Shown: positions 1 to 6,788 of the stretch, piece after piece
Numbering within the stretch: the stretch's first letter is position 1
How the letters are laid out: each line of letters begins with the position of its first letter
Assembly: GCA_012839665.1 (NCBI GenBank)
Contig: DUMX01000324.1
Span: 1 to 9,421 of the forward strand
Direction: 5' to 3'
Length of the DNA stretch: 9,421 bases
Origin: Gelria sp.
Lineage (GTDB): Bacteria > Bacillota > Syntrophomonadia > Syntrophomonadales > Syntrophomonadaceae
The notes under the pieces: model-generated
Told to the model about the DNA's origin: nothing
What the model saw: only the letters and a program-made list of their open reading frames with translations
Database searches by the model: none
Position numbers and translations under genes: made by a program

Positions 1-1
1 A

Positions 2-106
2 AATGCTTTTAACCGCTATCGCTCTACCTATCAGATAGCTCGGGTATTAGAGGTCAACCAGTCTACCGTAGTACGTAAAGCTCAAAAGTATGGGATAAAG
101 CACTAA
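2..106 (+). CDS. C-terminal end of a probable sigma-54-dependent transcriptional regulator (partial)
   Basis: Only the last 34 codons are inside the window; the gene starts upstream and ends with TAA at 104-106. The visible peptide contains YQIARVLEVNQSTVVRKAQK and ends YGIKH. This matches the Fis/TyrR-type helix-turn-helix that closes many sigma-54-dependent activators: a helix with a conserved Ala, a turn around VNQST, a recognition helix VVRKAQKY, and the common ending KYGI. A full-length member would have a sensory domain and an AAA+ domain before this, neither of which can be seen here. The gene converges on the butyrate operon and sits about 140 bases from its 3' end, so it could be that operon's regulator, but this is inference from position only. 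I see no sigma-54 promoter in front of the operon. The HTH call is fairly secure; the sigma-54 class is less so. Confidence 0.68.
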   Translation, partial: NAFNRYRSTYQIARVLEVNQSTVVRKAQKYGIKH

Positions 107-143
107 TAGGGGAATAATAGGGGAATTAAGAATTGAGAATTGC
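105..143. repeat. Short tandem repeats after the regulator stop codon
   Basis: AATAGGGGAAT occurs twice in perfect tandem, at 105-115 and 116-126. The first copy overlaps the stop codon of the upstream gene. It runs into three imperfect 7-base units, GAATTAA, GAATTGA and GAATTGC, at 123-143. No function is evident. Confidence 0.6.
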
Positions 144-168
144 AGTGTCTAATTTCGTTTCCCGTTGA

Positions 169-210
169 AAAGAGCCCGGTGTAGGTTAGTGGACCTGCAA
201 CGGGCTCTTT
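169..210. terminator. Bidirectional hairpin terminator between convergent genes
   Basis: AAAGAGCCCG (169-178) pairs perfectly with CGGGCTCTTT (201-210). After one mismatch the stem continues with TGTAGGT (180-186) against ACCTGCA (193-199), including one G-T pair, leaving a 6-base loop. Read on the - strand, the stem ends in a run of four T before C, just past the CoA-transferase stop at 244. Read on the + strand the 3' arm ends in TTT. It lies between two genes that point at each other, so it most likely ends both the butyrate operon and the upstream regulator transcript. The T tracts are short, so efficiency is uncertain. Confidence 0.75.
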
Positions 211-243
211 CTGGTAAAGATGTATTAAAGGGAACCTTAAAAT

Positions 244-1599
244 CTAAGATGATGATTCGGTAGCAATTTTACTGGTTTTTCTCCAAATTTTCATCTCGCC
301 GGCTTCCTTAATTAATTCATCTCTGAATTTGGGATGGGCAATATTAATAAGTGCTTCCGCTCTTTCCCAGGTACTCTTACCCTTCATGTTAGCAATACCA
401 TATTCAGTAACAATCATGTGGGTAGCTGTACGGGGAGAAGTAACTATAGCGCCCGGAGTAAGAATAGGTTTAACTCGGGATACTACTCCATTTTTACTCT
501 CAAAAGTGGAGGTCATACAGATAAAGCTCTGTCCGTTTTTAGACTTGTAGGCACCTTCAACAAAGTCAAGCTGCCCACCAGTTCCACTTATATGCCGGGG
601 ACCGACACTCTCGGAAGCAACTTGTCCGAAAATATCAACTTCAATGCAAGCATTAATGGAAACAAAATCATCAATGCTGGCTACTACTACCGGGCTATTG
701 GTATAATCAACTGAATAGGCGATAGTTCCCGGGTTATCATCTATGAAATCATATAATTCCTTACTACCCATGGCAAATGAAAATACCTGTTTATATTTGT
801 CGATATTCTTACAGGCACCGGTTACCTTACCGGCTTTAGTCATTTTTACATAGGCATCAACGTACATTTCAGTATGCACACCCAGGTCCTTAAGGTCCGA
901 TTCAGCAATCATTGCACCCATAGCATTGGGGATACCACCAATTCCAAGTTGAATGCAGCAACCATCATAGAGGCGCTCAATAATATGCTGGGCTATTTTT
1001 TGTTCAGTCTCATCAGGAGCTACATCAGGTATGGTAGGTAGAGGCATGTTGCTGCTTTCTACCACATAATCTGTCTGACTGATATGGATGGCCTCCTGAT
1101 TGCCACCAAGTACCCGGGGCATGTTAGTATTAACTTCTAGCAGGACATATTCTGCTTGTTCAATAGCTGCCCAGGCCGAGGGACAACCGGCTCCAAAGCT
1201 GAAATAGCCGTGTTTATCCATAGGGGACACGGTAGCCATAAAAACATTAGGAGGTACTGCATCTTTTCTGGTCATCATCGGGCACTCATGAAACTTCATG
1301 GGAACATATGATAATAAGCCCTGATTATAGTATTTACGATCCAGGCCTCCGCAGTGCCAGGAGTTCCAATAAAAGTGTTCTCCGGTTGGGTCAGCTTCAT
1401 TAGTATAATGGGGCCAGGCACCAATATCGCAGCGGATTTTAACATCTGTAAGCTCATCTACTCTTCTAGCCAGTGCCGCATCCAGTTCATTGGCGCCAGC
1501 TACACCAAAAGCATGCTCTACCCAATCTCCCGATTTAATCACCTTAACGGCCTCATCAGCAGTAACCAGTTTTTTCTTGTATTCCTCCATCCAACTCAA
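244..1599 (-). CDS. Butyrate:acetyl-CoA CoA-transferase (acetyl-CoA hydrolase/4-hydroxybutyrate CoA-transferase family)
   Basis: This is a cytoplasmic CoA-transferase of the Cat1/AbfT type, about 451 residues, the normal family length. It would move CoA from acetyl-CoA to butyrate, activating the fatty acid without ATP, or run in reverse. Motifs: GGIPNA near residues 221-226, the expected catalytic glutamate in LGVHTEM (about Glu244), and GTGGQLDF near 339-346, part of the family's CoA-binding region. The start is TTG at 1599. The Shine-Dalgarno GGAGG at 1608-1612 lies 8 bases before it, and the protein then begins M-S-W-M-E-E-Y, like its relatives. A TTG two codons upstream (1605) is only 2 bases from that site, so it is unlikely. 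It is the last gene of the operon, 113 bases after the acyl-CoA dehydrogenase. Family assignment is firm; butyrate as substrate is inferred from the neighbours, and other short-chain acids are possible. Confidence 0.9.
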   Translation of the reverse strand: MSWMEEYKKKLVTADEAVKVIKSGDWVEHAFGVAGANELDAALARRVDELTDVKIRCDIGAWPHYTNEADPTGEHFYWNSWHCGGLDRKYYNQGLLSYVPMKFHECPMMTRKDAVPPNVFMATVSPMDKHGYFSFGAGCPSAWAAIEQAEYVLLEVNTNMPRVLGGNQEAIHISQTDYVVESSNMPLPTIPDVAPDETEQKIAQHIIERLYDGCCIQLGIGGIPNAMGAMIAESDLKDLGVHTEMYVDAYVKMTKAGKVTGACKNIDKYKQVFSFAMGSKELYDFIDDNPGTIAYSVDYTNSPVVVASIDDFVSINACIEVDIFGQVASESVGPRHISGTGGQLDFVEGAYKSKNGQSFICMTSTFESKNGVVSRVKPILTPGAIVTSPRTATHMIVTEYGIANMKGKSTWERAEALINIAHPKFRDELIKEAGEMKIWRKTSKIATESSS

Positions 1600-1607
1600 A
1601 TCCAATC

Positions 1608-1612
1608 CCTCC
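1608..1612 (-). promoter_or_regulatory. Ribosome binding site deciding the CoA-transferase start
   Basis: On the - strand this reads GGAGG within GGGAGGG. It is 8 bases from TTG at 1599 but only 2 from TTG at 1605 and 17 from the ATG at 1590. Spacing therefore favours the TTG at 1599. Confidence 0.6.
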
Positions 1613-1638
1613 CTTTAAAAAACAACTTATTTATATAC

Positions 1639-1666
1639 AGTGCGGAGCTGCTATGAACTCCGCACT
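1639..1666 (-). other. Intercistronic hairpin between acyl-CoA dehydrogenase and CoA-transferase genes
   Basis: AGTGCGGAG (1639-1647) and CTCCGCACT (1658-1666) form a perfect GC-rich 9-bp stem with a 10-base loop. It starts 46 bases after the acyl-CoA dehydrogenase stop and ends shortly before the ribosome binding site of the last gene. On the - strand the nearest T run (six T) is about 16 bases beyond the stem, so it is not a classical intrinsic terminator. It could be a weak terminator, an RNA-processing site or a 3' stabiliser that sets different levels for the last gene. Confidence 0.65.
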
Positions 1667-1712
1667 ATAACAATGTTACTTTCTACCCTTTAATTTTAAC
1701 CAACTTACCAGA

Positions 1713-3545
1713 TTACAAAAGCGATTCTTCGGCAATATCAATAGCGCTGGTGTCAGCAACTTTCATAGCCTTTATGGTTCCAAAGACGCCGGGAACAATG
1801 TTCAGGACGTAGAACCTGGCAGTAGCTATTTTGCCCTTGTAGAAGTTGGCATCGTAGTGGTCGTCTCCCAGTTCTGCTAGTTTTTTAGCAGCCAGAAGAG
1901 CCTGGTCAAGCATTAATTGACCGCAGACAATCATTGAAGCTGCATGCAGAACCCGAGTACCGAAGAGCTGTATCAAATGGCGACTATCGGCTCTCCAGCC
2001 TTCAACCATGGCAACGATTTCCTTGTATACGGCGAAGGCTTCTTCCATCATGGCAAACTCATCTGCAAATTGCGGATCCTTTTTGTTAGCAATAAAGTCT
2101 TCAATTAAAGCAATCCACTGCTTCATGGGTTCGCCGCCCTTCATGGTCGATTTACGACCAGTGAAGTCTTGCGCATGCATAAAGTTGGTGCCTTCCCACA
2201 GGGAGTAGATTTTGCAGTCCCGGGCCAGTGAAGCCGGGGCATATTCTTCGATAAAACCATAGCCGCCGAGACACTGGATAGCTTGCTCGGTGCTAATCCA
2301 GGCCATATCCGAAACATAGGCTTTACAGAGCGGGATTTGAATCGTGGCCAGGCCATCATAGTATTCTCTCTCTGCTGGATCGGAAGCATCATGGGACAAA
2401 TCTTGATAGAAATAGGTGCTGTAGAGCAATGCACGACTGGCTTCCATAATAGCTTTCTGGAACATTAGCATACGGCGGACGTCTTCGTGCTCAATTATAG
2501 GAACGCTTGGTCCCTTGGGATCACTCCACTTGGGGCTCTGTACCCGAATTTTACAATAATCCAGAGCTGCGTAATAAGCTGAGCCAATGCAGCCCAGGGA
2601 GAAGGTACCGGTATTCAGACGTTCTTCGTTCATCATCTGGAACATCTGGCGCATACCTTTGCCGCGGCCATCTACTGGTCCCTCACCAATCATCCAGCCA
2701 TAGCAATTGTCGTTTTCGCCAAAGGCCAGGGATGCGGTAGACGAACCGTGTAGACCCATCTTATGCTCGATACCGGTGCAAGTTACGTCATTCCATGCAC
2801 CCTGCGAGCCGTCATCGTTGACCCAGAACTTGGGAACGATTAAACAGTTAATGCCGGCGGTGCCTGGTTTTGCATCCGGTCCCTTAGCCAGTACCAGATG
2901 AATAATATTATCAGCCAGGTCATGGTCACCAGAGGTGATAAAACACTTCTGACCTTTAACCTTCCATAGTCCCGGAGTTTCGGTGGGGAAGCATTTGGTG
3001 CTAACGGCGCCGACGTCGGAACCTGCTCCCGGCTCGGTCAGACACATGGTGCCGCCCCATTCGCCCGAGAACATCTTGGGCAGGAAACGTTCCTTCAGTT
3101 CTTCGGATGCATTATTCTGGATGACAGTGGTAGCACCCGCGGTCAGACACCAAAACATAACAATAGCCGGGGATGCACCGGACTGCATTTCCAGAATGGG
3201 AGCGTACCAGGCCAGCGGCATGCGGCCTTCTTCTGAACGGTTGGCGAACTGAGGGCCAAGACCGGCTTCGCAAATAGTGTTATAGACTTCCTTGAAACTG
3301 TCAGGGGTTTTGACTGCCTCGGTGTCGCCGCCAACAAACTGGCAACCAGGCTCATCGGCATCTTTGTTAGCCGGGCAGAGCAAATCGCGGCAGATTTTAT
3401 AGGAAACATCGAGGAAACCATCAATATCATCTAATCCGTAGTAATCTTTGTAAGCATCGCAACCTAACAGCTTTTCCATGTCGAGCCATTCTTTGACGGC
3501 AAACTTTAGATCACGCATCTCATACATAAAATTCTCATGTGCCAA
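1713..3545 (-). CDS. Acyl-CoA (butyryl-CoA) dehydrogenase, large C-terminally extended type
   Basis: This FAD enzyme would oxidise butyryl-CoA to crotonyl-CoA, passing electrons to an electron-transfer flavoprotein. The 610 residues far exceed the roughly 380 of clostridial Bcd. The flavin/substrate motif MCLTEPGAGSDVG lies at about 167-179, followed by GQKCFITSGDHD near 198-209. LWEGTN at 449-454 puts Glu451 where the catalytic base sits in this family (IYEGTN in DmdC-like relatives). Residues from about 470 on match the extra helical C-terminal domain of the DmdC/FadE-like large subfamily. The N-terminal extension (about 1-80) is also typical. The start is TTG at 3545, with AGGAGG at 3553-3558 seven bases upstream. 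It is the fourth gene of the operon, 48 bases after thiolase. By eye it is richer in G+C than its neighbours. Family is certain; C4 preference is inferred from the pathway context. Confidence 0.93.
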   Translation of the reverse strand: MAHENFMYEMRDLKFAVKEWLDMEKLLGCDAYKDYYGLDDIDGFLDVSYKICRDLLCPANKDADEPGCQFVGGDTEAVKTPDSFKEVYNTICEAGLGPQFANRSEEGRMPLAWYAPILEMQSGASPAIVMFWCLTAGATTVIQNNASEELKERFLPKMFSGEWGGTMCLTEPGAGSDVGAVSTKCFPTETPGLWKVKGQKCFITSGDHDLADNIIHLVLAKGPDAKPGTAGINCLIVPKFWVNDDGSQGAWNDVTCTGIEHKMGLHGSSTASLAFGENDNCYGWMIGEGPVDGRGKGMRQMFQMMNEERLNTGTFSLGCIGSAYYAALDYCKIRVQSPKWSDPKGPSVPIIEHEDVRRMLMFQKAIMEASRALLYSTYFYQDLSHDASDPAEREYYDGLATIQIPLCKAYVSDMAWISTEQAIQCLGGYGFIEEYAPASLARDCKIYSLWEGTNFMHAQDFTGRKSTMKGGEPMKQWIALIEDFIANKKDPQFADEFAMMEEAFAVYKEIVAMVEGWRADSRHLIQLFGTRVLHAASMIVCGQLMLDQALLAAKKLAELGDDHYDANFYKGKIATARFYVLNIVPGVFGTIKAMKVADTSAIDIAEESLL

Positions 3546-3593
3546 AACAATCCCTCCTAGTTTTATTCATTCTTCAGGTTTGGCTGGGATAAT

Positions 3594-4778
3594 CTACATT
3601 CTTTCTACAACCATAGCAGTACCCATACCGCCACCTATGCAAAGTGTAGCCAGGCCGTATTTGGATTCACGTTTTTGCATTTCATAAAGCAGGGTAACCA
3701 GTATTCTGGCTCCAGAGGCTCCAATCGGATGACCCAGGGCTATGGCTCCACCATTAACGTTAACCTTTTCCATCTTATCTTCCCATCCCAGGTCACGAGC
3801 TACAGCAATGGACTGGGCGGCAAAGGCTTCGTTAGCTTCAATCAAATCAAGGTCATCTACAGTAAGGCCAGCTTTTTCTAAAGCCTTACGGCTGGCAGGT
3901 ACTGGTCCTATTCCCATAATATTGGGATCAACTCCGCCGGAAGCATAGCTAACTACCCGAGCCATAGGCTTAATTCCTAATTCATCAGCTTTTTCTTTAG
4001 CCATAACTATTACTGCAGCAGCACTATCATTAATACCTGAAGCATTAGCAGCAGTTACACTACCGTCTTTCTTGAAAGCAGGTCTCAGCTTGGCCATTTT
4101 CTCCTGGGAAGTCTGGCGTGGATGTTCGTCAGTATCAAATACGGTTTCACCTTTTCTGGTTTTAATTACTACCGGTACAATTTCATCTTTAAATCTGCCT
4201 GAGGCGATGGCTTCAGCAGCCCTTACCTGGCTCCTGTATCCGAATTCATCTTGCTCTTCACGAGTAATACCCCATTGTTCGTTAATATTTTCAGCGGTAA
4301 TTCCCATGTGATAGTCGTTAAAGGCTTCCCAAAGTCCGTCTTTAATCATGGTGTCTACCAGAACGCCATTATTCATACGATAGCCATAACGGGCTTTATC
4401 CAGGGCAAAGGGAGCAGCACTCATGTTTTCCATACCACCGGCTAAAACAACATCAGCATCGCCGGATTTAATAACCTGGGCAGCCAGGCTAACAGCTCTT
4501 AATCCGGAACCGCAAACTTTATTAATAGTAAAAGCAGTAACTTCCTTGGGAATACCAGCATGAATCATGGCTTGCCGGGCCACGTTCTGCCCTAGTCCAG
4601 CTTGGATAACACAACCGAAAATAACCTCATCGAGCTGTTCACCTTTTAGTCCAGCCCGTTTTAAGGATTCTTCCATAACAACCTTACCCAGCGTTACGGC
4701 GGGGGTATCTTTTAAGGTTCCGCCAAATGTTCCTACAGCTGTACGGCAAGCCCCAACTAAAACAACTTCTCTACTCAT
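3594..4778 (-). CDS. Acetyl-CoA acetyltransferase (biosynthetic-type thiolase)
   Basis: It catalyses thiolytic cleavage of acetoacetyl-CoA to two acetyl-CoA, the last step of butyrate oxidation, or the reverse condensation. The 394 residues are the standard thiolase length. The catalytic triad is intact: nucleophile Cys89 in NKVCGSGLRAV, His350 in GGAIALGHPIGASGARI, and Cys380 in LCIGGGMGTAM. NEAFAAQ (316-322) is the usual thiolase motif near the CoA site. The start is ATG at 4778; its upstream AAAGGGATGTGAG is a weaker ribosome binding site than those of its neighbours. It is the third gene, 41 bases after the hydroxybutyryl-CoA dehydrogenase stop. Nothing is missing or unusual. The name thlA or atoB is not assigned because the sequence alone does not separate them. 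Confidence 0.95.
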   Translation of the reverse strand: MSREVVLVGACRTAVGTFGGTLKDTPAVTLGKVVMEESLKRAGLKGEQLDEVIFGCVIQAGLGQNVARQAMIHAGIPKEVTAFTINKVCGSGLRAVSLAAQVIKSGDADVVLAGGMENMSAAPFALDKARYGYRMNNGVLVDTMIKDGLWEAFNDYHMGITAENINEQWGITREEQDEFGYRSQVRAAEAIASGRFKDEIVPVVIKTRKGETVFDTDEHPRQTSQEKMAKLRPAFKKDGSVTAANASGINDSAAAVIVMAKEKADELGIKPMARVVSYASGGVDPNIMGIGPVPASRKALEKAGLTVDDLDLIEANEAFAAQSIAVARDLGWEDKMEKVNVNGGAIALGHPIGASGARILVTLLYEMQKRESKYGLATLCIGGGMGTAMVVERM

Positions 4779-4819
4779 ATAATTCTCACATCCCTTTCTT
4801 TTAACTTATTTTAAAGCAT

Positions 4820-5674
4820 TTACTTCGTGTAATCAAAGAATCCTTTACCAGTTTTTCTTCCGAGGTGACCAGCCCGTACTTTCTGTTTAAAGGATAGGGC
4901 GGGACGATATTTGGAATCACCAAACTCATTCCAGAAGTAAGTCATAATCATAAGGCATACATCAATACCAATTAAGTCAGCCAGAGCCAGTGGACCCATA
5001 GGCATATTGGCACCAAGTTTCATAGCCTTATCAATTTCCTCAGCAGGAGCTACACCTTCTTGATAAAGAATAGCAGCTTCATTTATATAGGGAATTAATA
5101 TCCGGTTTACGATAAATCCAGGAGATTCTTTCATCGGAACCGGTTCTTTGCCTATTTTTTTACTCAGGTCTACAACAACGTCAACAACCTCTTGAGAAGT
5201 TTCAGAACCTGGAATTACTTCAACCAGTTTCATAGCCGGTACCGGGTTAAAGAAGTGCATGCCGATAATTTTATCGGGGCGACCGGTGGCGGCGGCAATC
5301 TCAGTGATGCTGAGTGCAGATGTATTGGTGGCCAAAATAGCATCAGCTCCAACAATGCCAGCTAGCTCTGTTAGAACCTTCTTCTTGATGTCAATATTTT
5401 CAATAATAGCTTCAATAACAATGTCGCAATCACTGAAAGCATTATTATCTACAGCAGTTGACAGTAAACCTTTAAATTTTTCGACATCCTCAGCAGTCTT
5501 TTTTCCTCTGGATACTGCTTTGTCCCAGTTTTTCAATATTCCGTTAAATCCACGAGTAACAAAATCTTCGGCTATATCAACTAGAACAACTGTGTAACCT
5601 GCTTCGGCACAAACCTGGGCAATACCAGCTCCCATGGTTCCTGCTCCTAGAACTCCAATCTTGCTTATAGCCAA
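4820..5674 (-). CDS. hbd: 3-hydroxybutyryl-CoA dehydrogenase
   Basis: It oxidises 3-hydroxybutyryl-CoA to acetoacetyl-CoA with NAD+. The 284 residues match the usual Hbd length. Just after the start come the Rossmann motif GVLGAGTMGAG (G10, G12, G15) and an acidic residue, Asp33 in VVLVDIAED, that favours NAD over NADP. GMHFFNPVPAMKLVEVI holds the catalytic pair His140 and Glu152. SPGFIVNRIL (about 184-193) opens the helical C-terminal domain, and the protein ends HLGRKTGKGFFDYTK, as in relatives. The open frame extends to 5710 but would then overlap the crotonase gene and has no ribosome binding site. AAGGAGG at 5685-5691 is 10 bases before TTG at 5674, which gives the family-typical M-A-I-S-K-I-G start. 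It is the second gene, 22 bases after crotonase. Confidence 0.94.
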   Translation of the reverse strand: MAISKIGVLGAGTMGAGIAQVCAEAGYTVVLVDIAEDFVTRGFNGILKNWDKAVSRGKKTAEDVEKFKGLLSTAVDNNAFSDCDIVIEAIIENIDIKKKVLTELAGIVGADAILATNTSALSITEIAAATGRPDKIIGMHFFNPVPAMKLVEVIPGSETSQEVVDVVVDLSKKIGKEPVPMKESPGFIVNRILIPYINEAAILYQEGVAPAEEIDKAMKLGANMPMGPLALADLIGIDVCLMIMTYFWNEFGDSKYRPALSFKQKVRAGHLGRKTGKGFFDYTK

Positions 5675-5684
5675 TTTACTATTA

Positions 5685-5691
5685 CCTCCTT
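5685..5691 (-). promoter_or_regulatory. Ribosome binding site deciding the hbd start
   Basis: On the - strand this reads AAGGAGG, a near-perfect match to the anti-Shine-Dalgarno. It is followed after 10 bases by TTG at 5674. It lies downstream of the longer ORF's first codon at 5710, which argues against that upstream start. Confidence 0.7.
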
Positions 5692-5696
5692 GTAAA

Positions 5697-6479
5697 TTAT
5701 TTACCAACAAATTTGGGAGAACGTTTTTCTATGAAGGCCCCCATACCTTCTCTTTGGTCCTCAGTACTGAAACACAGACCAAAAAGGTCTGCTTCAATAG
5801 TCATAGCCCGGTCTATATCGGTTTGTAATCCTTCGTTGGCAGCAGCTTTAGAGAAGCGCACAGCTAATTTACCCTTGCTTATAATTCTGCGGGCAATATC
5901 TTTGACAAAATCCATTAACTCCTCCGGAGCAACTACACTGTTTACCAGGCCAATACGCAATGCTTCCGAGGCATCAATTATGTCTGCAGTATATAACATT
6001 TGCCTGGCCATACCAGAACCTACCAGGCGGGGCAAACGCTGGGTGCCCCCAAACCCGGGGGTTATTCCCAGTCCAACTTCAGGTTGTCCAAACTTGGCTT
6101 TGGAAGAAGCAATACGGAAATCACAACACATAGCCAGCTCACAACCGCCGCCCAGGGCAAAACCATTGACAGCAGCAATGACTGGTTTTTCCATAGCCTC
6201 AATCATGCGAAAAACTTCCTGTCCTAATGCTCCAAACTCTCGTCCTTCAACCGCAGTAAGGTTTTGCATAAAGGCGATATCAGCACCGGCTACAAAGGAT
6301 TTTCCACCTGCTCCAGTAACGATTAGTACGTCAATCTCGGGGTCGTTCTTAATGCTGGTGATAGCATCTTTCATCTCCAGTAAAGTATCCTTATTCAAGG
6401 CATTCAAAGCCTTGGGCCGGTTTACATAAAGAATGGCTAAGGCCTCTTCCTTTTCTAATAACAGATTTTCGTAAGCCAT
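5697..6479 (-). CDS. crt: Enoyl-CoA hydratase (crotonase)
   Basis: It hydrates crotonyl-CoA to 3-hydroxybutyryl-CoA. The 260 residues are the standard crotonase size. SFVAGADI (61-68) and ALGGGCELAM (108-117) supply the two oxyanion-hole backbone amides. Both catalytic glutamates of true hydratases are present: Glu114 in GGCELAM and Glu134 in KFGQPEVGLG. PGFGGTQRLPRLVG (141-154) is also typical. Having both glutamates separates it from crotonase-fold isomerases or hydrolases, which usually lack one. The start is ATG at 6479, with GGAGGGAGG at 6485-6493 close upstream. It is the first gene of the - strand operon, so the operon promoter should lie between 6480 and about 6650. A long opposite-strand reading frame (5713-6429) is a codon-bias shadow. 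Confidence 0.94.
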   Translation of the reverse strand: MAYENLLLEKEEALAILYVNRPKALNALNKDTLLEMKDAITSIKNDPEIDVLIVTGAGGKSFVAGADIAFMQNLTAVEGREFGALGQEVFRMIEAMEKPVIAAVNGFALGGGCELAMCCDFRIASSKAKFGQPEVGLGITPGFGGTQRLPRLVGSGMARQMLYTADIIDASEALRIGLVNSVVAPEELMDFVKDIARRIISKGKLAVRFSKAAANEGLQTDIDRAMTIEADLFGLCFSTEDQREGMGAFIEKRSPKFVGK

Positions 6480-6538
6480 TTAAACCTCCCTCCAAACGAC
6501 TAAATGTCTTTAGAATCCTTCAGTTAGTATTACCTTGA

Positions 6539-6567
6539 AATGTAAAAGTATGTTTCCCCCCCTTCAA
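6539..6567 (-). promoter_or_regulatory. Candidate sigma-A promoter for the butyrate operon
   Basis: On the - strand, TTGAAG (6562-6567) is followed after exactly 17 bases by TACATT (6539-6544). Each hexamer matches the sigma-A consensus at 4 of 6 positions. Transcription would start near 6532, giving a leader of about 50 bases to the crotonase ATG. The spacer holds a run of G. A second, weaker option is TTGCGC (6596-6601) with TATTAA (6573-6578). No sigma-54 GG-N10-GC pattern was found nearby. Confidence 0.35.
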
Positions 6568-6614
6568 ACTTTTTAATATATATGATTTTTCATGAGCGCA
6601 AGGTAGGATACAAT

Positions 6615-6788
6615 ATGATAGAATTGATATGTAACCCCATTCCTGGTGCGATGTATAACATAACGCAGGATATGATAAAAAAAGGGGTGCTACTGTTCCA
6701 TGATGGTTTAGTAATACCTGACTCTGTGAGGCAGATATTCCTAAAAGCAAAAAAGGGTGGTTCCTTGCCTGCCATCATAGAGCAGTAG
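6615..6788 (+). CDS. Small hypothetical protein divergent from the butyrate operon
   Basis: A 57-residue reading frame starts at ATG 6615, preceded by AAGGTAGGA ending 6 bases upstream, an imperfect but usable ribosome binding site. An in-frame ATG at 6582 has no such site. The protein begins MIELICNPIPGAMYN, has a helix-prone middle (ITQDMIKKGVLLFHDG) and a basic stretch KAKKGG near the end. I see no signal peptide, membrane segment or known motif, and do not recognise it. It has no tight neighbours: the next gene begins 650 bases on, and no terminator directly follows. It could be a real small protein, a remnant of a longer gene, or a chance frame in the operon's promoter region; the candidate promoter partly precedes it on the opposite strand. 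Ordinary amino-acid composition and the ribosome binding site are the only support. Confidence 0.42.
   Translation: MIELICNPIPGAMYNITQDMIKKGVLLFHDGLVIPDSVRQIFLKAKKGGSLPAIIEQ

Noticed and set aside
334..714. 126-codon + strand frame inside the CoA-transferase gene
   Set aside because: Antisense shadow of a clear family member; no ribosome binding site or recognisable motif.
5675..5710. Upstream start for hbd at 5710 (296 residues)
   Set aside because: It would overlap crotonase, lacks a ribosome binding site and adds 12 residues before the family-typical N-terminus; AAGGAGG at 5685-5691 points to TTG 5674.
5713..6429. 238-codon open frame on the + strand opposite crotonase
   Set aside because: It is fully antisense to a crotonase gene with all catalytic residues, has no family-like motif, and is explained by codon bias.
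6520..6750. 76-codon - strand frame just upstream of crotonase
   Set aside because: It covers the candidate promoter and leader of the operon, has no ribosome binding site, and has low-complexity content.
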